Below, one piece after another: positions 1 through 12,500 of a stretch of DNA of 64,000 bases (within the stretch, counting starts at the first letter, position 1; each line of letters opens with the position of its first letter). The DNA lies in the NCBI GenBank assembly GCA_963965975.1, contig OZ014416.1:7130001-7194000 (forward strand), read 5' to 3'. The notes under the pieces were generated by a model that was given only the letters and a program-made list of their open reading frames with translations, was not told where the DNA came from and searched no databases. This stretch comes from Xestospongia bergquistia (lineage: Eukaryota; Porifera; Demospongiae; Haplosclerida; Petrosiidae). Made by a program: the position numbers and the translations under genes.

Positions 1-1482
1 TTCCTTTGTATAGTTATGTTGGTAATTATTTTCAAGTTATTGAGTCTAGACCCTTTATTTTTCATGTTATTGGTGCTGCAATTTTTAAATTGTTTATTGT
101 TACATGAAAAATTAATCTCTATTATAACAATAACATAAAATGTGAAATAATCCGCAATTACATAACTACAATATTTTATAACACAAAATACAGCATCATT
201 CAGTAATTATCTATAACATATTTCTAACAGCAATGAGTATAGTGTCTTTATTGATGAGTAGATTGATCAGTTTGAAGAGTTGAACTAGTTTATCAAGTTT
301 ATCTTGTATATTCTACAAATGTAGCATAAAACAAGAATGTAAAATACTTCATTTAAAGCTCCATCTATTTTATAATTAAGTTTTCATTGAGGAAATATTG
401 AGGTTAGGTGTGATTATACTTAGTTATAAGGTATATTACATAGAAAGACTTACTTTGAATTATTGACCTTCAAAACTATTACTGATATTTGGAATAGTCA
501 CATTAAAGAAATATCATTATTGAAAATAGCTTACTTACTTGTTTACAACCTTATGAGGTTAAATAAGATAATAAAAGTAACAATCATTAGTTTCTCGTAC
601 TGCTTAATATCATAACTTGTTGAAATTATAAATTATAAGACCTTATGTGCTTTATTGGAGATCTTCTTAGTTATATATTGTTATTCCAAATTATTTCTGT
701 TACATTTCCCTTGTATTCATCGCTATTGAATTTTGAATTCAGTGGTCCTAATGAATTCCTAAAATAGAGTTACATCTGTTTAAAAGCAGGAAGAAGATGA
801 AGACAGGATATCTTTTCACTACATAGGGTACATGCTTTATAAAAAGTACTTCGGTCTTTAGTTGTTGCAGTTCAAGTATGCTTTGACTTTATTTGTTAAT
901 TTATATTAATAAAATTTGATGATTATTTTGTATACATTGTTGTAGAGAAACATTGCTGAAATAAACATTTTTGCTTATATACACTTTCATTAGTTGTGCT
1001 TATAGAATTTATAATTCCACATGTATGTTGAAACAAATCTAAAAACTACCTAATTAATTTTAAAAATATTAATAAAAACTAAAGTACGAGGAACTGCTGA
1101 ATAGAAAGAAAATAAAATAATTATCATCAAAAATATCTAACAAGTTATATTATCATGAGGAAGATCAGTGAATATCTGTTTTATCTCACACCTGTTCCCT
1201 CATAATTATGGAGACAATGCACACAAATATATTATAAGATTGATAACATGTTCAAAATATTTATAAATATGATAGACAAAATATAAATGTACAATAAATA
1301 AAATGATTATATAAAAAAGATACCTATTGCTAGAGCTATCTCTGTGAGCAAGTGACAACATTTTACAATATAGTTTTTGTTAGTTCTGTCATATAAAATA
1401 TAATGAAAAAATTTAGTGTTGTCATGTGACTAGCAAATGCATGTACAGTGGAACTTATCATAAAGGACACTGTCAATTTAGA
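1..1482. other. No gene recognised
   Basis: AT-rich DNA with no convincing exon on either strand and no repeat of note. Confidence 0.5.
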
Positions 1483-1598
1483 ATATCTAACAAGTATTAT
1501 TTATATTCTATCTAACTTGTACTATTAACTTGTACATTTATAATAGTACAAGTTAATAGTACAAGTTAGATAGAATATAAATAATACTGGTTAGATAT
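1483..1598. repeat. Long near-perfect hairpin
   Basis: Arms 1483-1535 and 1546-1598 are reverse complements with one mismatch in 53; the inner 42 bp are perfect. The loop is ten bases (ATTTATAATA). This is either a palindromic MITE or a transcribed hairpin. No coding frame. Confidence 0.85.
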
Positions 1599-2037
1599 AA
1601 CATGTATTATTTACCTGTCTAACATAGTGACAAATACAATTGATAACAATAACAGGTAGACCCAATGTAATCTTAATGGGAAAGGATGATTCTAATAATG
1701 TCACATGTCCACTGGTTTATTTACTGATTGAATAAGCCATTGCAGTATCCCAGAGAGAAATATCTTAAGATAAAAGGATCAAATAATAATGTATGTCAAT
1801 AATCTGATAGAGTAATGATAAATAGAAAAGATATAGTCAATAGATGTATTGATGGATAGAAATTAACAGTGAATGAACACACATTGTAGATGACTATGTT
1901 AGACATTAGATAGATGTATTAATAGATAATACCTACCTGTCAGTACTCCATGTCCAATTATTGTAGTAGTTTTAATAAACACATGAACAGTCTATACTAA
2001 TATACAGTAAGTAACACATAGTAATAGAAGACCTTAC

Positions 2038-2102
2038 TAAGAAAACTTCGAAGTTGTCATCTCCTCCATTAAATGCACTATCAGTGTCTTCATCTCCGCC
2101 TT
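2038..2102 (-). other. Weak minus-strand exon candidate
   Basis: Reads GGDEDTDSAFNGGDDNFEVF then L before a GTAAGG donor. Acidic. The acceptor AAAAAG is poor. It may belong with the remnant at 2451-2920. Confidence 0.22.
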
Positions 2103-2450
2103 CTTTTTATGTTAAACTAATGAAACCTCCAGTACCTTAAATTATAATATTCAACTAAATGTCTTATTAGTTATAAATTTAGTCTTTTTATGTCACTGGA
2201 AATGAATATTAAGTTATGTATCATTTATTATACATACCTGGTTGTTGTTGGTAAATGATATAAATTTTAGCCTTCCCTGATACCCTCTTCATTCACTAAT
2301 AACATTGGATATGGAGCTATAACAATATATATTATAACACATAAAATTATACAAATTAATTATCTGTAAGTTATTCAAATGCACACAACATATGTATACA
2401 TTTATAACTGTCTATAAAGACATACAATTTCCTTATAATAAAATACCCTG

Positions 2451-2920
2451 TCATCCTGTGTAGTGTGAATATATGTAAATTAATGTACTAATAAGCTCAC
2501 ATTGAGATTGTGATATTATATCAGGAGTTTGATTGGATGTTATGTCAGGAGTTGACCCAATCCTTACTTCAGAAGTCACCTCATCTTGAGTAGCTAATAT
2601 CTGATCTGACAGCTTCTCTGTCTGATTGTTACTTGGTTCTCCTCCTTCATCTTTCTCCCAGTGGTCTTTTCTCCATCTCAAGTATTTGATTATATTCTTT
2701 TACTTCTTCAACATCATATGATTTTAAAGAGTATTCTCTTCATATGGAAACTCTTCACTCTTGTGTACTTAAATTACTAAATAAAGGAATTAATGATTCA
2801 TCTGGAGGAGGTATTGAGAATGTGATAGAATTGAGGTGAACTCATAATACATTCAAGTAAGACTTATCCATCTGGTTCATTGGGGAAGTAGTTGTGGCAT
2901 CTAAATCTGCAGAAAAAGAT
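2451..2920 (-). pseudogene. Minus-strand polar coding remnant
   Basis: After a CTGCAG acceptor near 2911 the minus strand reads DLDATTTSPMNQMDKSYLNV, then moves between frames through SITFSIPPPDESLIPLFSNL and KSYDVEEVKEYNQILEMEKR to a 60-codon open run with NNQTEKLSDQILATQDEVTS. Several frame changes and stops. The Ser/Thr/Glu-rich composition resembles the linker of the large gene, so a decayed paralogue is possible but unproven. Confidence 0.3.
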
Positions 2921-4321
2921 ATATACTTTGATAAAATTGACTGTTGTTCAGTAATTGATACACATACTTTAATGTGTCATTATATTTAATATTATATAGT
3001 GGATGTTAGAAAGTCCATACTTTGCCATTTTATGTGACCTGGATAAGTTCAAAATATGGATATACTATGAGGCACGGCTGCTTTTATACTTGAGTGGGTG
3101 TGTCAGATCACTAGTATTGTAATCATTTTTATTACATGCAATTATAGTTTTTCTGAGTGTCTTCATTTCCATAGTCATTTCTTTTAGTTTTCTTCTTTTT
3201 TCTCTTTTTTGTCATATCCATTGGTAATGGTACTAATTACTGTGGTCACTGCTCTATCATCAACTGAAAATTCCTGAATCATTAACAGAATCTAGTCAAT
3301 GTAGATCAGAGATAGTTAGAGAAGACCCTGTAAATCCATAATTATTGTAAATGGCACGAGGACCAACTTTGTTGGTGAGAAAGTATCCATAGCAATTAAT
3401 TAGTAGGTGTGACCAACTGGTTTAAATTTATTTTTGATTTGACAGTCGTCCTTATTTTTGCTGCTTGTGCTGAGAAAGAAGGAAACTTCTTAGCTCTCTT
3501 CAGAGAATCAAATGAATAAATCGTAAAACTTGCTGATAAACTATAGGAAAAGGGTTTGAGAGTTGAACTAGATTAATAAAGGAGATTGAATTGATTTTAT
3601 TTTAATTTTGTTGAAATTCCTCAGGCCTACTATTTTTGAGAGTGTGATCATGGATACTACTGTCTAAGTATTACTTATTGGTCATTGTTTGAGTTGTGTA
3701 TTTAAAAGGTAAGTTGTGAATCACAATGTATAACTTAATGTTGTATAATTTGATGGAGTTATTGAAAACATTATATGTAGTAGATGATATGGAAGTGATG
3801 TGTAGTTATATAGTTTAGGAAATAATACATTAAAAATAGATTAAAAGATAAATGAGTTGGGAACACAAATTGCTGTGCTTGCACATGTAGTAATTAATGG
3901 ACATGAATAGATTATAAATGGACGTATATAAAATGGAAAGATATTAATTATGTTGTCACAAATATACAGACTGATCTATCACTACTCCTGTACATAATTA
4001 GACCCTCCGTGTGCCCCATACATAGGTAAACCCCTTGTATAGCCCATACTTAATTAGACCCCTTGATTTCTCCCACACATTGGTAAATCCCGCTTATACC
4101 ACATACTTAATTAGACCCTGTATATAACTATACATAAGTATACCCTTATATATCCCCACACATATGTACAAACTAGCATATTATGTCAAACTTTGTCTTT
4201 TTTTTCTTGGAACTCAAATTGTCTCAATCAATAGCTCTCAAAACTAATCATTTGTTTGTGAGGCCCTTCAACAACTTTATCAATGAGGTCATCACTATTT
4301 ATCTGTTCTTAAACTAATACA
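2921..4321. other. Mostly featureless, weak relics
   Basis: A minus-strand stretch near 3190-3285 reads VDDRAVTTVISTITNGYDKK after TTTTCAG, then stops. At 3995-4165 a degenerate direct repeat (units like CCATACTTAATTAGACCCC) occurs four times. Nothing else seen. Confidence 0.4.
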
Positions 4322-4430
4322 GTGCTTGTGTATTGGTGAAACTGGACTTTGTGAGGCTAACATAACACTATTAAGAAGAATCTTGAAAGAGAAACGATCC
4401 TCTCTAGAAGTACTACTAGCAGTGGAAGGT
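4322..4430 (+). CDS. Unidentified exon a
   Basis: After AATACAG the frame CLCIGETGLCEANITLLRRI then LKEKRSSLEVLLAVE runs to a GTAAGC donor, leaving phase 1. It joins in frame to the exon at 4505. Family not recognised; the 5' part of this gene was not found in the window. Confidence 0.42.
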
Positions 4431-4504
4431 AAGCAAATCAGTTTCTGCAAACTCTTGTATAATATTAGTATACTCTAGTATATTACAGTATATTTTCTTT
4501 ATAG

Positions 4505-4635
4505 ATGCTACTGCTCTTGCAACAATAAAAGGAGTGGACACTGTCAATAGATATAGAAAATTCAAGCCTAAAGCTTGTATAGACTGCAGAACTGTTTTCA
4601 CAGATGAGAACAGAACGAAAAAAAAAACTAGTTAA
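4505..4635 (+). CDS. Unidentified exon b with stop
   Basis: After TTTATAG, phase 1: DATALATIKGVDTVNRYRKF then KPKACIDCRTVFTDENRTKK and a Lys-rich end with TAA. Joined with exon a it gives about 79 residues without interruption. CxxC is present but no zinc-binding set is complete. Confidence 0.42.
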
Positions 4636-4865
4636 TTCCAAATATACATTTTGAAAGACCTTTTACAACTGATACTGAAGGTATAATTATAAAAACAAAT
4701 ATCATATATTTCTTTTTAGCTCATTTTCTTCAGAGGAATATTAAAAAATAAAGAACTTGATGGGAACTTGATTTGCATTTTTTACGTCACATATATTCAT
4801 AACTCATATTATATACTAACATATTAACATTTAAACATAGAATTACACTATTATAATTTATATAG

Positions 4866-5001
4866 TTGAACAACTGCCTACCAAGCTAATACATGAGTCA
4901 GTATATTTATATCTGAATGAGATGCCTGAGGTTGCCCCTGTAGTTGGAGATGATTTGAGCTCCACCCATAATCATCAGCTGATGTCCATTAAGATTACAT
5001 G
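4866..5001 (+). other. Unidentified exon c
   Basis: After ATATAG the frame EQLPTKLIHESVYLYLNEMP continues to VVGDDLSSTHNHQLMSIKIT before GTAAGT. The next acceptor (TTTCAG, 5097) would create a TGA at the junction, so it is either a broken gene or wrongly joined. Confidence 0.32.
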
Positions 5002-5094
5002 GTAAGTACTCTCTCCCAGCAATTGATGTATCAGATACATAATATGCATACATATTCAGTACAAAAATAATTATTAATAATTAATTTTCCTTTC

Positions 5095-5780
5095 AGATGG
5101 GTAAGAGAAAAGTCAGACTGTACTATAGAAAGCACAGGTCAATATATTAGATCTAACTGGTGATCATGATAACTTTATATGAACTAGTACTAGTGACTTG
5201 GATAATTATCCCATTAAAATTTAATATTTGATCAGTAATGCACTGCTGCACAATGAGTTTGCTTGAGCAACAAATCAATGGTTGAATGAAGCTACACCAT
5301 ATAGACCTAAAGTGCTCTGATGTTATGATGTTATAGTATCTTCCCATATTCTCTCCCTTCTTGTTGTCATATCCTTACAATTATCTTGTTAAAGAGCAGA
5401 TGACAGGTCATCTATTAGGCTGGTTGCAAAAGTTGATACAATCTCCCTGTTTTCAGGCCTTGAGCACCATTTAAACAGGAGGTCTACATTTGAGTAGGAA
5501 CTGGTATACGCATTTTAAAACCTTCCTCTGAAAGAGTTCCTTGTAATATATTATACTAGCAAAAAACTGTGTTACCATGACTGTGACCTAACATTATCAG
5601 TCAGGTAAATAATAATTACTTCAAATAAATATTTATTATAAAGTAACACTTAACTAAAGCAAAAACTCCAAAAATACTACATACTCGTTTTATAAAAATT
5701 TTGCAAGCCATGCAGTTTATGCTTTTCAGGTGGAGCTGGACAAGGAGGTGCCCCGTGCGTTGGAGTTGACAATCCTGATA
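5095..5780 (+). pseudogene. Coding relic homologous to 39225-39670 (inverted)
   Basis: DNA resembling the minus strand at 39225-39670 in the same order: GACTGTACTATAGAAAGCAC, then a part with CTGAAAGAGTTCCTTGTA, then GGACAAGGAG. One frame near 5700 reads CKPCSLCFSGGAGQGGAPCV and GVDNPDILLVDASPKVFE before TGA. Stops elsewhere. Not recognised. Confidence 0.38.
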
Positions 5781-6372
5781 TCTTGTTAGTTGATGCGTCA
5801 CCCAAAGTCTTCGAGTGACTTTATAGGTGCTCTCTTCCCAGCAATTGACTTAAGAGACGCCGTGAATCAGTGACTTGATTGGTAAGTAATATAAAGTACA
5901 AGTTAATTAGTAGTACTTTATGTGGATAATATGAGTCATTGGTCATATTAAAAGTTTGCAGTATTATAATGTTTACTTGTTGACTACATACACGAGATAT
6001 GTTACTTCCTATAAACATCATCATAGTGGAGACTATAGAGAGGAAGTACATCTCTTTACATAACTTAGTATTTTAGCGTATTTTTAGCTAATTCTGATAC
6101 CAAGACTGTCTTTTCAATAGTTACAATGATAGTAACTAGTATATTGATTAGTTCAGTTGAAATAGTATCAATCTCTTGTTCATGGTCCCTTTCAAATATT
6201 AGACAGCAAAATACAAAATATTACATTTTAATAGCTTTATACATAATTGAGGTAGACTGGTTTGGTTTTGTGGTAACTTAATATTAGACTTACGTCATAT
6301 TGATAAAAGCTATAGTAACCAAGGTCTTGATTGAAATGACACAATTCCTTTTTATATAGTGATATATATAAT

Positions 6373-6447
6373 ACATTATAGTATAACTGATATATGTACA
6401 TTATAGTATAACTGATATATGTACATTATAGTATAACTGATATATGT
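6373..6447. repeat. 25-bp tandem repeat, three units
   Basis: Three exact copies of ACATTATAGTATAACTGATA plus TATGT, 60 bp before the start exon of the large gene. Confidence 0.85.
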
Positions 6448-6506
6448 ACATTAATATCTAATGTTTTGTAAGAGGTCAAGTTGTTAGTACCAACCCTCTC
6501 CTGGCA

Positions 6507-6545
6507 ATGACAGCTGAACAATTAGAAAGAGAGCAGGGGAGAATT
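6507..6545 (+). CDS. Exon 1: start exon, [13 protein letters not shown]
   Basis: Thirteen codons from ATG to a GTAAGT donor, phase 0. An in-frame TAA lies 16 codons upstream (6459-6461), so this is the first usable Met if the exon is 5'-terminal. It is followed in frame by the first ankyrin exon. An upstream exon ending at the AG at 6486-6487 was not supported. Confidence 0.55.
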
Positions 6546-9500
6546 GTAAGTATATTAGTAAATAACCCAGTATACTACATGTATTAGTATATAATGAATA
6601 CATTACATATTATTATTAAGCAGAGTACGTAGAAATATCCCCAGAAAATATGCCCGTCACTTTCAATCTATTACAGTATATTACATTCATTTAGCAGCTG
6701 TTAAAGTTGACTAATTGTGTCTTTATATACTAGAAAAAATGGGAACTATCTAAACTAGCATATTGTACCTTTTTTCCTATACTAACATGTACACAGCTTC
6801 TTCATAGCTCAAATTGTAAATGATAACTTAAGTTTTGACAGAGTTTAAAATAAAACAGAATAAAATAAAACAGAATAAAACAGTGGTTACGTTTAAAGAA
6901 AAGTTACTGTTGTATGTCATTAGCTAGTTTTGTTGTTTGTGATAAAATAGATTTTCAAGTATCTAAAACTTAGTTTTAGTTAATAAAAGCTTAGTAGTAT
7001 GCACTTTTCTTAAGTAGACAATTTAGTGTACATTTGAGGATGGTGTCAATGTTATTGATACATGGAGAAAGGGAGGGCTATTATTTTACAACATGGTAGC
7101 CATTCCTACACAATGACTTCTGCTAAATATATAAAGGTCATTTTAGTGTCTTCATATATCAAGAAATATTAGTGTTATTAATATTCACTTATTGTTCTAG
7201 TTATAGTTGTAGATACATTATACAAATAAACTCAGTTGAACTGTTTATTATTAGTTAGTATAGTCTTGTATTTGTAGTATAGTCTAATTGTCTCTGTTAG
7301 TTTATATGAGAAATAGTGTTATTACTATAATAAGGAATTTGTTTTCATAATTCTATTCAAAAAAATGTATTCTGTGTTGATTACCCTATTACACTCAGCA
7401 TTAACATTTATCCCTGATGATACATCTATAGCTAGTATATATAACAACAAAATACAAGTTACCTTAATATAAATTACATTAGATGTGTATTTGACCTGTC
7501 CTATAGTTTTATTAGTCTCATATAATACATGTAGATGTGTATGATTTACTAGTTTTAAATGTAATAAGTGTTTTATTATTATATAGAATGAGGAACTTTG
7601 GGAGTCTGCTGAAGCTGGACATTTAGAGAAAGTCAAACAAGCCCTTCAGAAAAGAGCAAGCCTCAAATGTCGTTTTAATGTAAGATCCTATTGCTTTATT
7701 TTTAATTTACTGTTATTATTTGACTTAGGTAATTAATTCAAAATATGTAAATTTAATAAGTTTTAATTCATTTTAGCTGCACCTAAATATTAATTAAAAA
7801 CTTCTACATTATTTTACATAATTTATTAATTCTTATTCTATTTGTTAAAGTTACTGAATTAGTATCCACAATTAATAACATACATGATCTTTACATGTAG
7901 TATTTTTAATAATGTCTTATAATTTAAGTGAATGTAATCCATTATATTGTGTGATAGTAATGTCTTAATTAATGATACATGTCAATGTAAAGTAATAGCC
8001 TGTATTGTGTATGCATAATATATGTAATTGGATTTTATTTCATTTATTAAAGTGTACTTTGTTTATTATATAGATTCATAATGTTAAAGGTCGTTATAAA
8101 ACAGGAACAAAACCTCATACTATAGCTTACATCAATGGTCATAACACAACAGTAGAGCTCTTGGAAAAAGTTGGAGCTACTCCTGATTATGTAAGTGTAT
8201 ACATGTATGTAGTTGAGGTCAATATTTAATGGTATTAATAATTAATAAAATTCAATAGTCTGTATACAATCATTAACACCCACTCAAACTGGTAGTAAAA
8301 TGGCTTAACAAGTTGATGTTAGTATTTCATATTTGCTGATTAAACTGGATTGAATGTATTATTAAACAGTTACTAAATTGTGTTACCCATCTTAACCCAT
8401 TGATAGCACTGCAAATATTCTGTCATAAAGGAGATCTTTATCTATGTATTGTGAATTATATAGTGTTTAAGTTTTGAAATCACTTCAGATATAAGTGTCC
8501 TTTTATAGGTAGGATATAGTTAAACAACAGTGCACATGGTCATGTAATTTATACATAGTTAATAATAGAGCTTCCGAAAATTTTGGCAAAGTGGCATTTA
8601 TGTACATGTGTATTCTTAGTATATACTGTTATATTTATTATGATGTAAATTATTTGTATTTACTTTCTTAGGATGAGATTATGTTGGCAGCTGCTGTAAG
8701 AGGACTAGTAGATATAGTGAAAGAAGCTTTAAAGAAGAATGCTAATGTGAATGCTAAAGAGCAAGGTTTTGTAAGTTTTACCTTATTATAATAAATGACT
8801 CTTTTCTAGTAAAGGATAACTTATTAATTTCACAACTATAACTTCGTTGCCACTGCATAATATAAGAATCCACAGTGCAATGTATAGTTTTACTGTATGT
8901 AATGCTATTAAACAAAGTGCAAGCACAATAAATGTAAAAATAAACAGTGACTTAACATCTTATTATGTCTGTTAAGATATCAAATGCCTACAATACAGCT
9001 GATCCATTTACGGTTAATATATCAAAACTACAGGTCATCCTTACAGTCATAGATTGTTATCATTAGGAAGCTTTTTACTATCCAGATACTTTACTAAACA
9101 GTCTTGTTGTATTGCTATAATATACAAGGATTCTTATATCAACAAAATCACTGGTTCATCTGTGTACACATATTTTAAACTGTTATTAACTCTATAGTAT
9201 GATGTCAACATTGCTGTGATATCTTCACTATATACTGTAACTGATTACCAGACTTAGTTATATTCTCTTACTGTAGTATTTTAATAATTATAGTAGTCAT
9301 ATTGTCATTTACATTCTTTGTTGTCTTATTATTAGAATCAGAATACAGCTTTACATCATGCTTCAATTAATGGTCATACTGAGGTAGTCCAATTTCTACT
9401 ACAGTCAAATGCAGATCCTAATATTTATAACAATGTCAGTGTGTCTTGTGTATAATTTATATTTCATTTATTATCTCTACTACATGTACATATATTATGT

Positions 9501-12500
9501 AGTACTACCTGTATAGTAGGACAGGATATAGATCAGAGCCAATGTAATGTAATTAATTTTCAATAAAGTACGGATAGGACAAAGTAGCTCTCATTTGTTG
9601 TTTGATATATAACAATTACTAATATAACTGGAAAATATAATAAACCTAATATGTAAAATAATATATAAAATATTAATATGTTCTTACATGAAATAAAAAT
9701 GATCAGTTCTAAGATTGTTTGGACCATGTGTGTATGTATATTTCTGTATATGTCCACTTTAACAAGTTTAATCTATTGTTATTATTAAACAATTTATTTC
9801 ATTTTATAGTGGGGACATAGTCCACTTCATTTAGCACACTGGTATGATCATGATAACATTGTTAAAATCTTATGTTCTTTTGGAGCAAGAGATATGGACC
9901 AAGTTAGAAATGTAAGTGATAAATATAATAATATATTTACTGTATATGATGATATGGACATAGTGATCTTACATGTTATGATATATTATAAACATGACCT
10001 AATTATATGTGGGTACATGTCACAGTTATAATATATTATTTATTTTAACAGGATTACTTACTTTTGACTTCTGCTGAAAATGGTGATATAGAAAATGTAA
10101 CTCAAGCACTTACATCAGGTGCTAATGTCAATGTTCATCATCCTAATAAGGTTAATACACTAATTGAATAATAACAAATTATTATTGTTTGTTAGTGTTT
10201 ACTTTTTAAAGTAATATATTTTATAACAAAGGAAATTATTTACAGGCACTTAAGAGATTTAGACCCACCCACTGTTGTAGACATTGTTTTCATTGTTTCA
10301 TCTAGAAAACAGTTTAATATCTCTTTTCTTACTTCCATAATACTTCTCTATCATTTTACTTATTGACATTGTCATACAATGTTAATGAACAAGGCATTTT
10401 TTATCCCAGACCTTTAATTGATATGACTATTTTGACATTTTAGCAAACCTCCTACTAAACTTGTAGTATTAATACAACTTTTTGCAAAATTCAAGTTTAT
10501 CAAAAGACTATTATTTTATTTATAAACTAGTAGATTTGTATTTATTGATATAATCTTGTCTTTGGTAAATGATATTCGTGGTCAGTGAATGTCAACCAAT
10601 AAATGATATGAACTTTTCGATTATAAAATTCTATGGACCTAACATTTGAAGTCTATTTAGTTTATAGACTAACAATATAGCAGGTAATCCTTAAAAGATT
10701 CCTGGTATTCACAGAGGTATCACTAGATTTGTAAAACTGGTACAAACTTGATGTTATCTTGTTATTACTAAGAGGTGTTATTAGAAAATGTAAAAGTAAA
10801 CATATTTAAAACTACTAAAAGATGTGTATAAGAAGTCTAGAGCAGTATGAAAGTAAATAAGATGAATGACAAAGTTAGAACCTAAGTATATAGAAATTTA
10901 ATTATAAATGATAAAGTTTAGTTTATCTTGAACATACTAAAGATAGAAATCAAAGTCACATTTGTTATTAAATCTAACATATGACTGTGAGAAAAACCCT
11001 ACATATCAACATATTAGTTTAACATTAATTGTCTATTGTGTTTTCATGTCATGTGTAATGATATATTGTATAGAAGTTTTATGGAATTACATAACCAAAT
11101 TTATATCTTATTTAAAAGACTTTACATAATAATAACCAAACAAGTCCTGTATATCATGTAGTTAATAATAATGGTAGCCATGATCCAAAAATAAATTATT
11201 ACTCATGTCTTTCAGAGCAGTTGTTACAATTGTTATTATAATACTTGTATTAATGTAATATTGTCAGTTGTTTCTTATCAATAAACTTAAATAAATTATA
11301 AATTACTAAATATATCGTAGTTATTATTTTTATCACTAGCATACTTTACATACTAGAGAGTTATGTTTTGAACTGTGTTTGTATACAATGTCAATGTCTA
11401 CTTTTATACATTATTTCATAGATATATTTGAATATTGAAAGTGGTGAATGAAATTTAATTGCACAAACAAATGAATTTAATGTACTCTTTCCATCAACAC
11501 AATTATTCAACCTGAGCATGTCTACTTGAAGACCAAGTGTCAAGTAATTTAACCTGAAGAGAGAAAATGTTTCTTTAAATGTAGCCTCTTCAACTATTAA
11601 TTATAAGACTTCTCTATTATTCTACGATAACTACTTGAAACTTCCAGCTTTCAATAATAGAGAAAACAACTACAATACCAATACATCCAAAAGCATTTTA
11701 TTATTGGTATATATTATGTAATTAATGCTATTATAATCAACTATAAACTCTTGTGTTCTTCCTCTAGAATCAGCGAACATCTCTACATTTAGCATCAAAA
11801 AGGGGTAACTGTGATATCGTACAGCTACTGTTAAACTCTAATGCAGATCCCAATATTTGTGACAGGGTCAGTGTATATTGTTTGTAGAGATTACTACTTG
11901 TTAGTAGATTTAAATCAGCATTTAATAGATATAGAATGTTATGGGTGTAGCTGTTATAAATTTCTATATTGACTTGTTGTTCAACTTTTTATTATTAAAG
12001 GATTAAGAAATATAGTCAGTGTCAGGTATTAGTAGACATTGTTTTAATTGTTTCGTCTAGAAAACAGTTTAATATCTCTTTTCTTATTTCCATAATACTT
12101 CTCTATCATTTTACTTTATTGACATTGTCATACAATGTTAATGAACAAGGCATTTTTTATCTCAGACCTTTAATAAATATGACTATTTTGACATTTTGAC
12201 AATATAGCAGGTAATCCTTAAAAGAATCCTGGTATTCACAGAAGTACCACTAGATTTGTAAAACTGGTACAAACTTGATGTTAAATGAACAGACTAAAGA
12301 TAGAGATCAAAGTCACATTTGTTATTAAATCAAACATATGACTGTGAGGAAAACCCTACATATCAACATATTAGTTTAACATTAATATATCTATTGTGTT
12401 TTCATGTCACGTGTAATGATATATTGTATAGAAATCAAAACAAGGAAGTTTGTAGGAATTATATAACCAAATTTATATCTTATTTTTAAAGACATTACAT

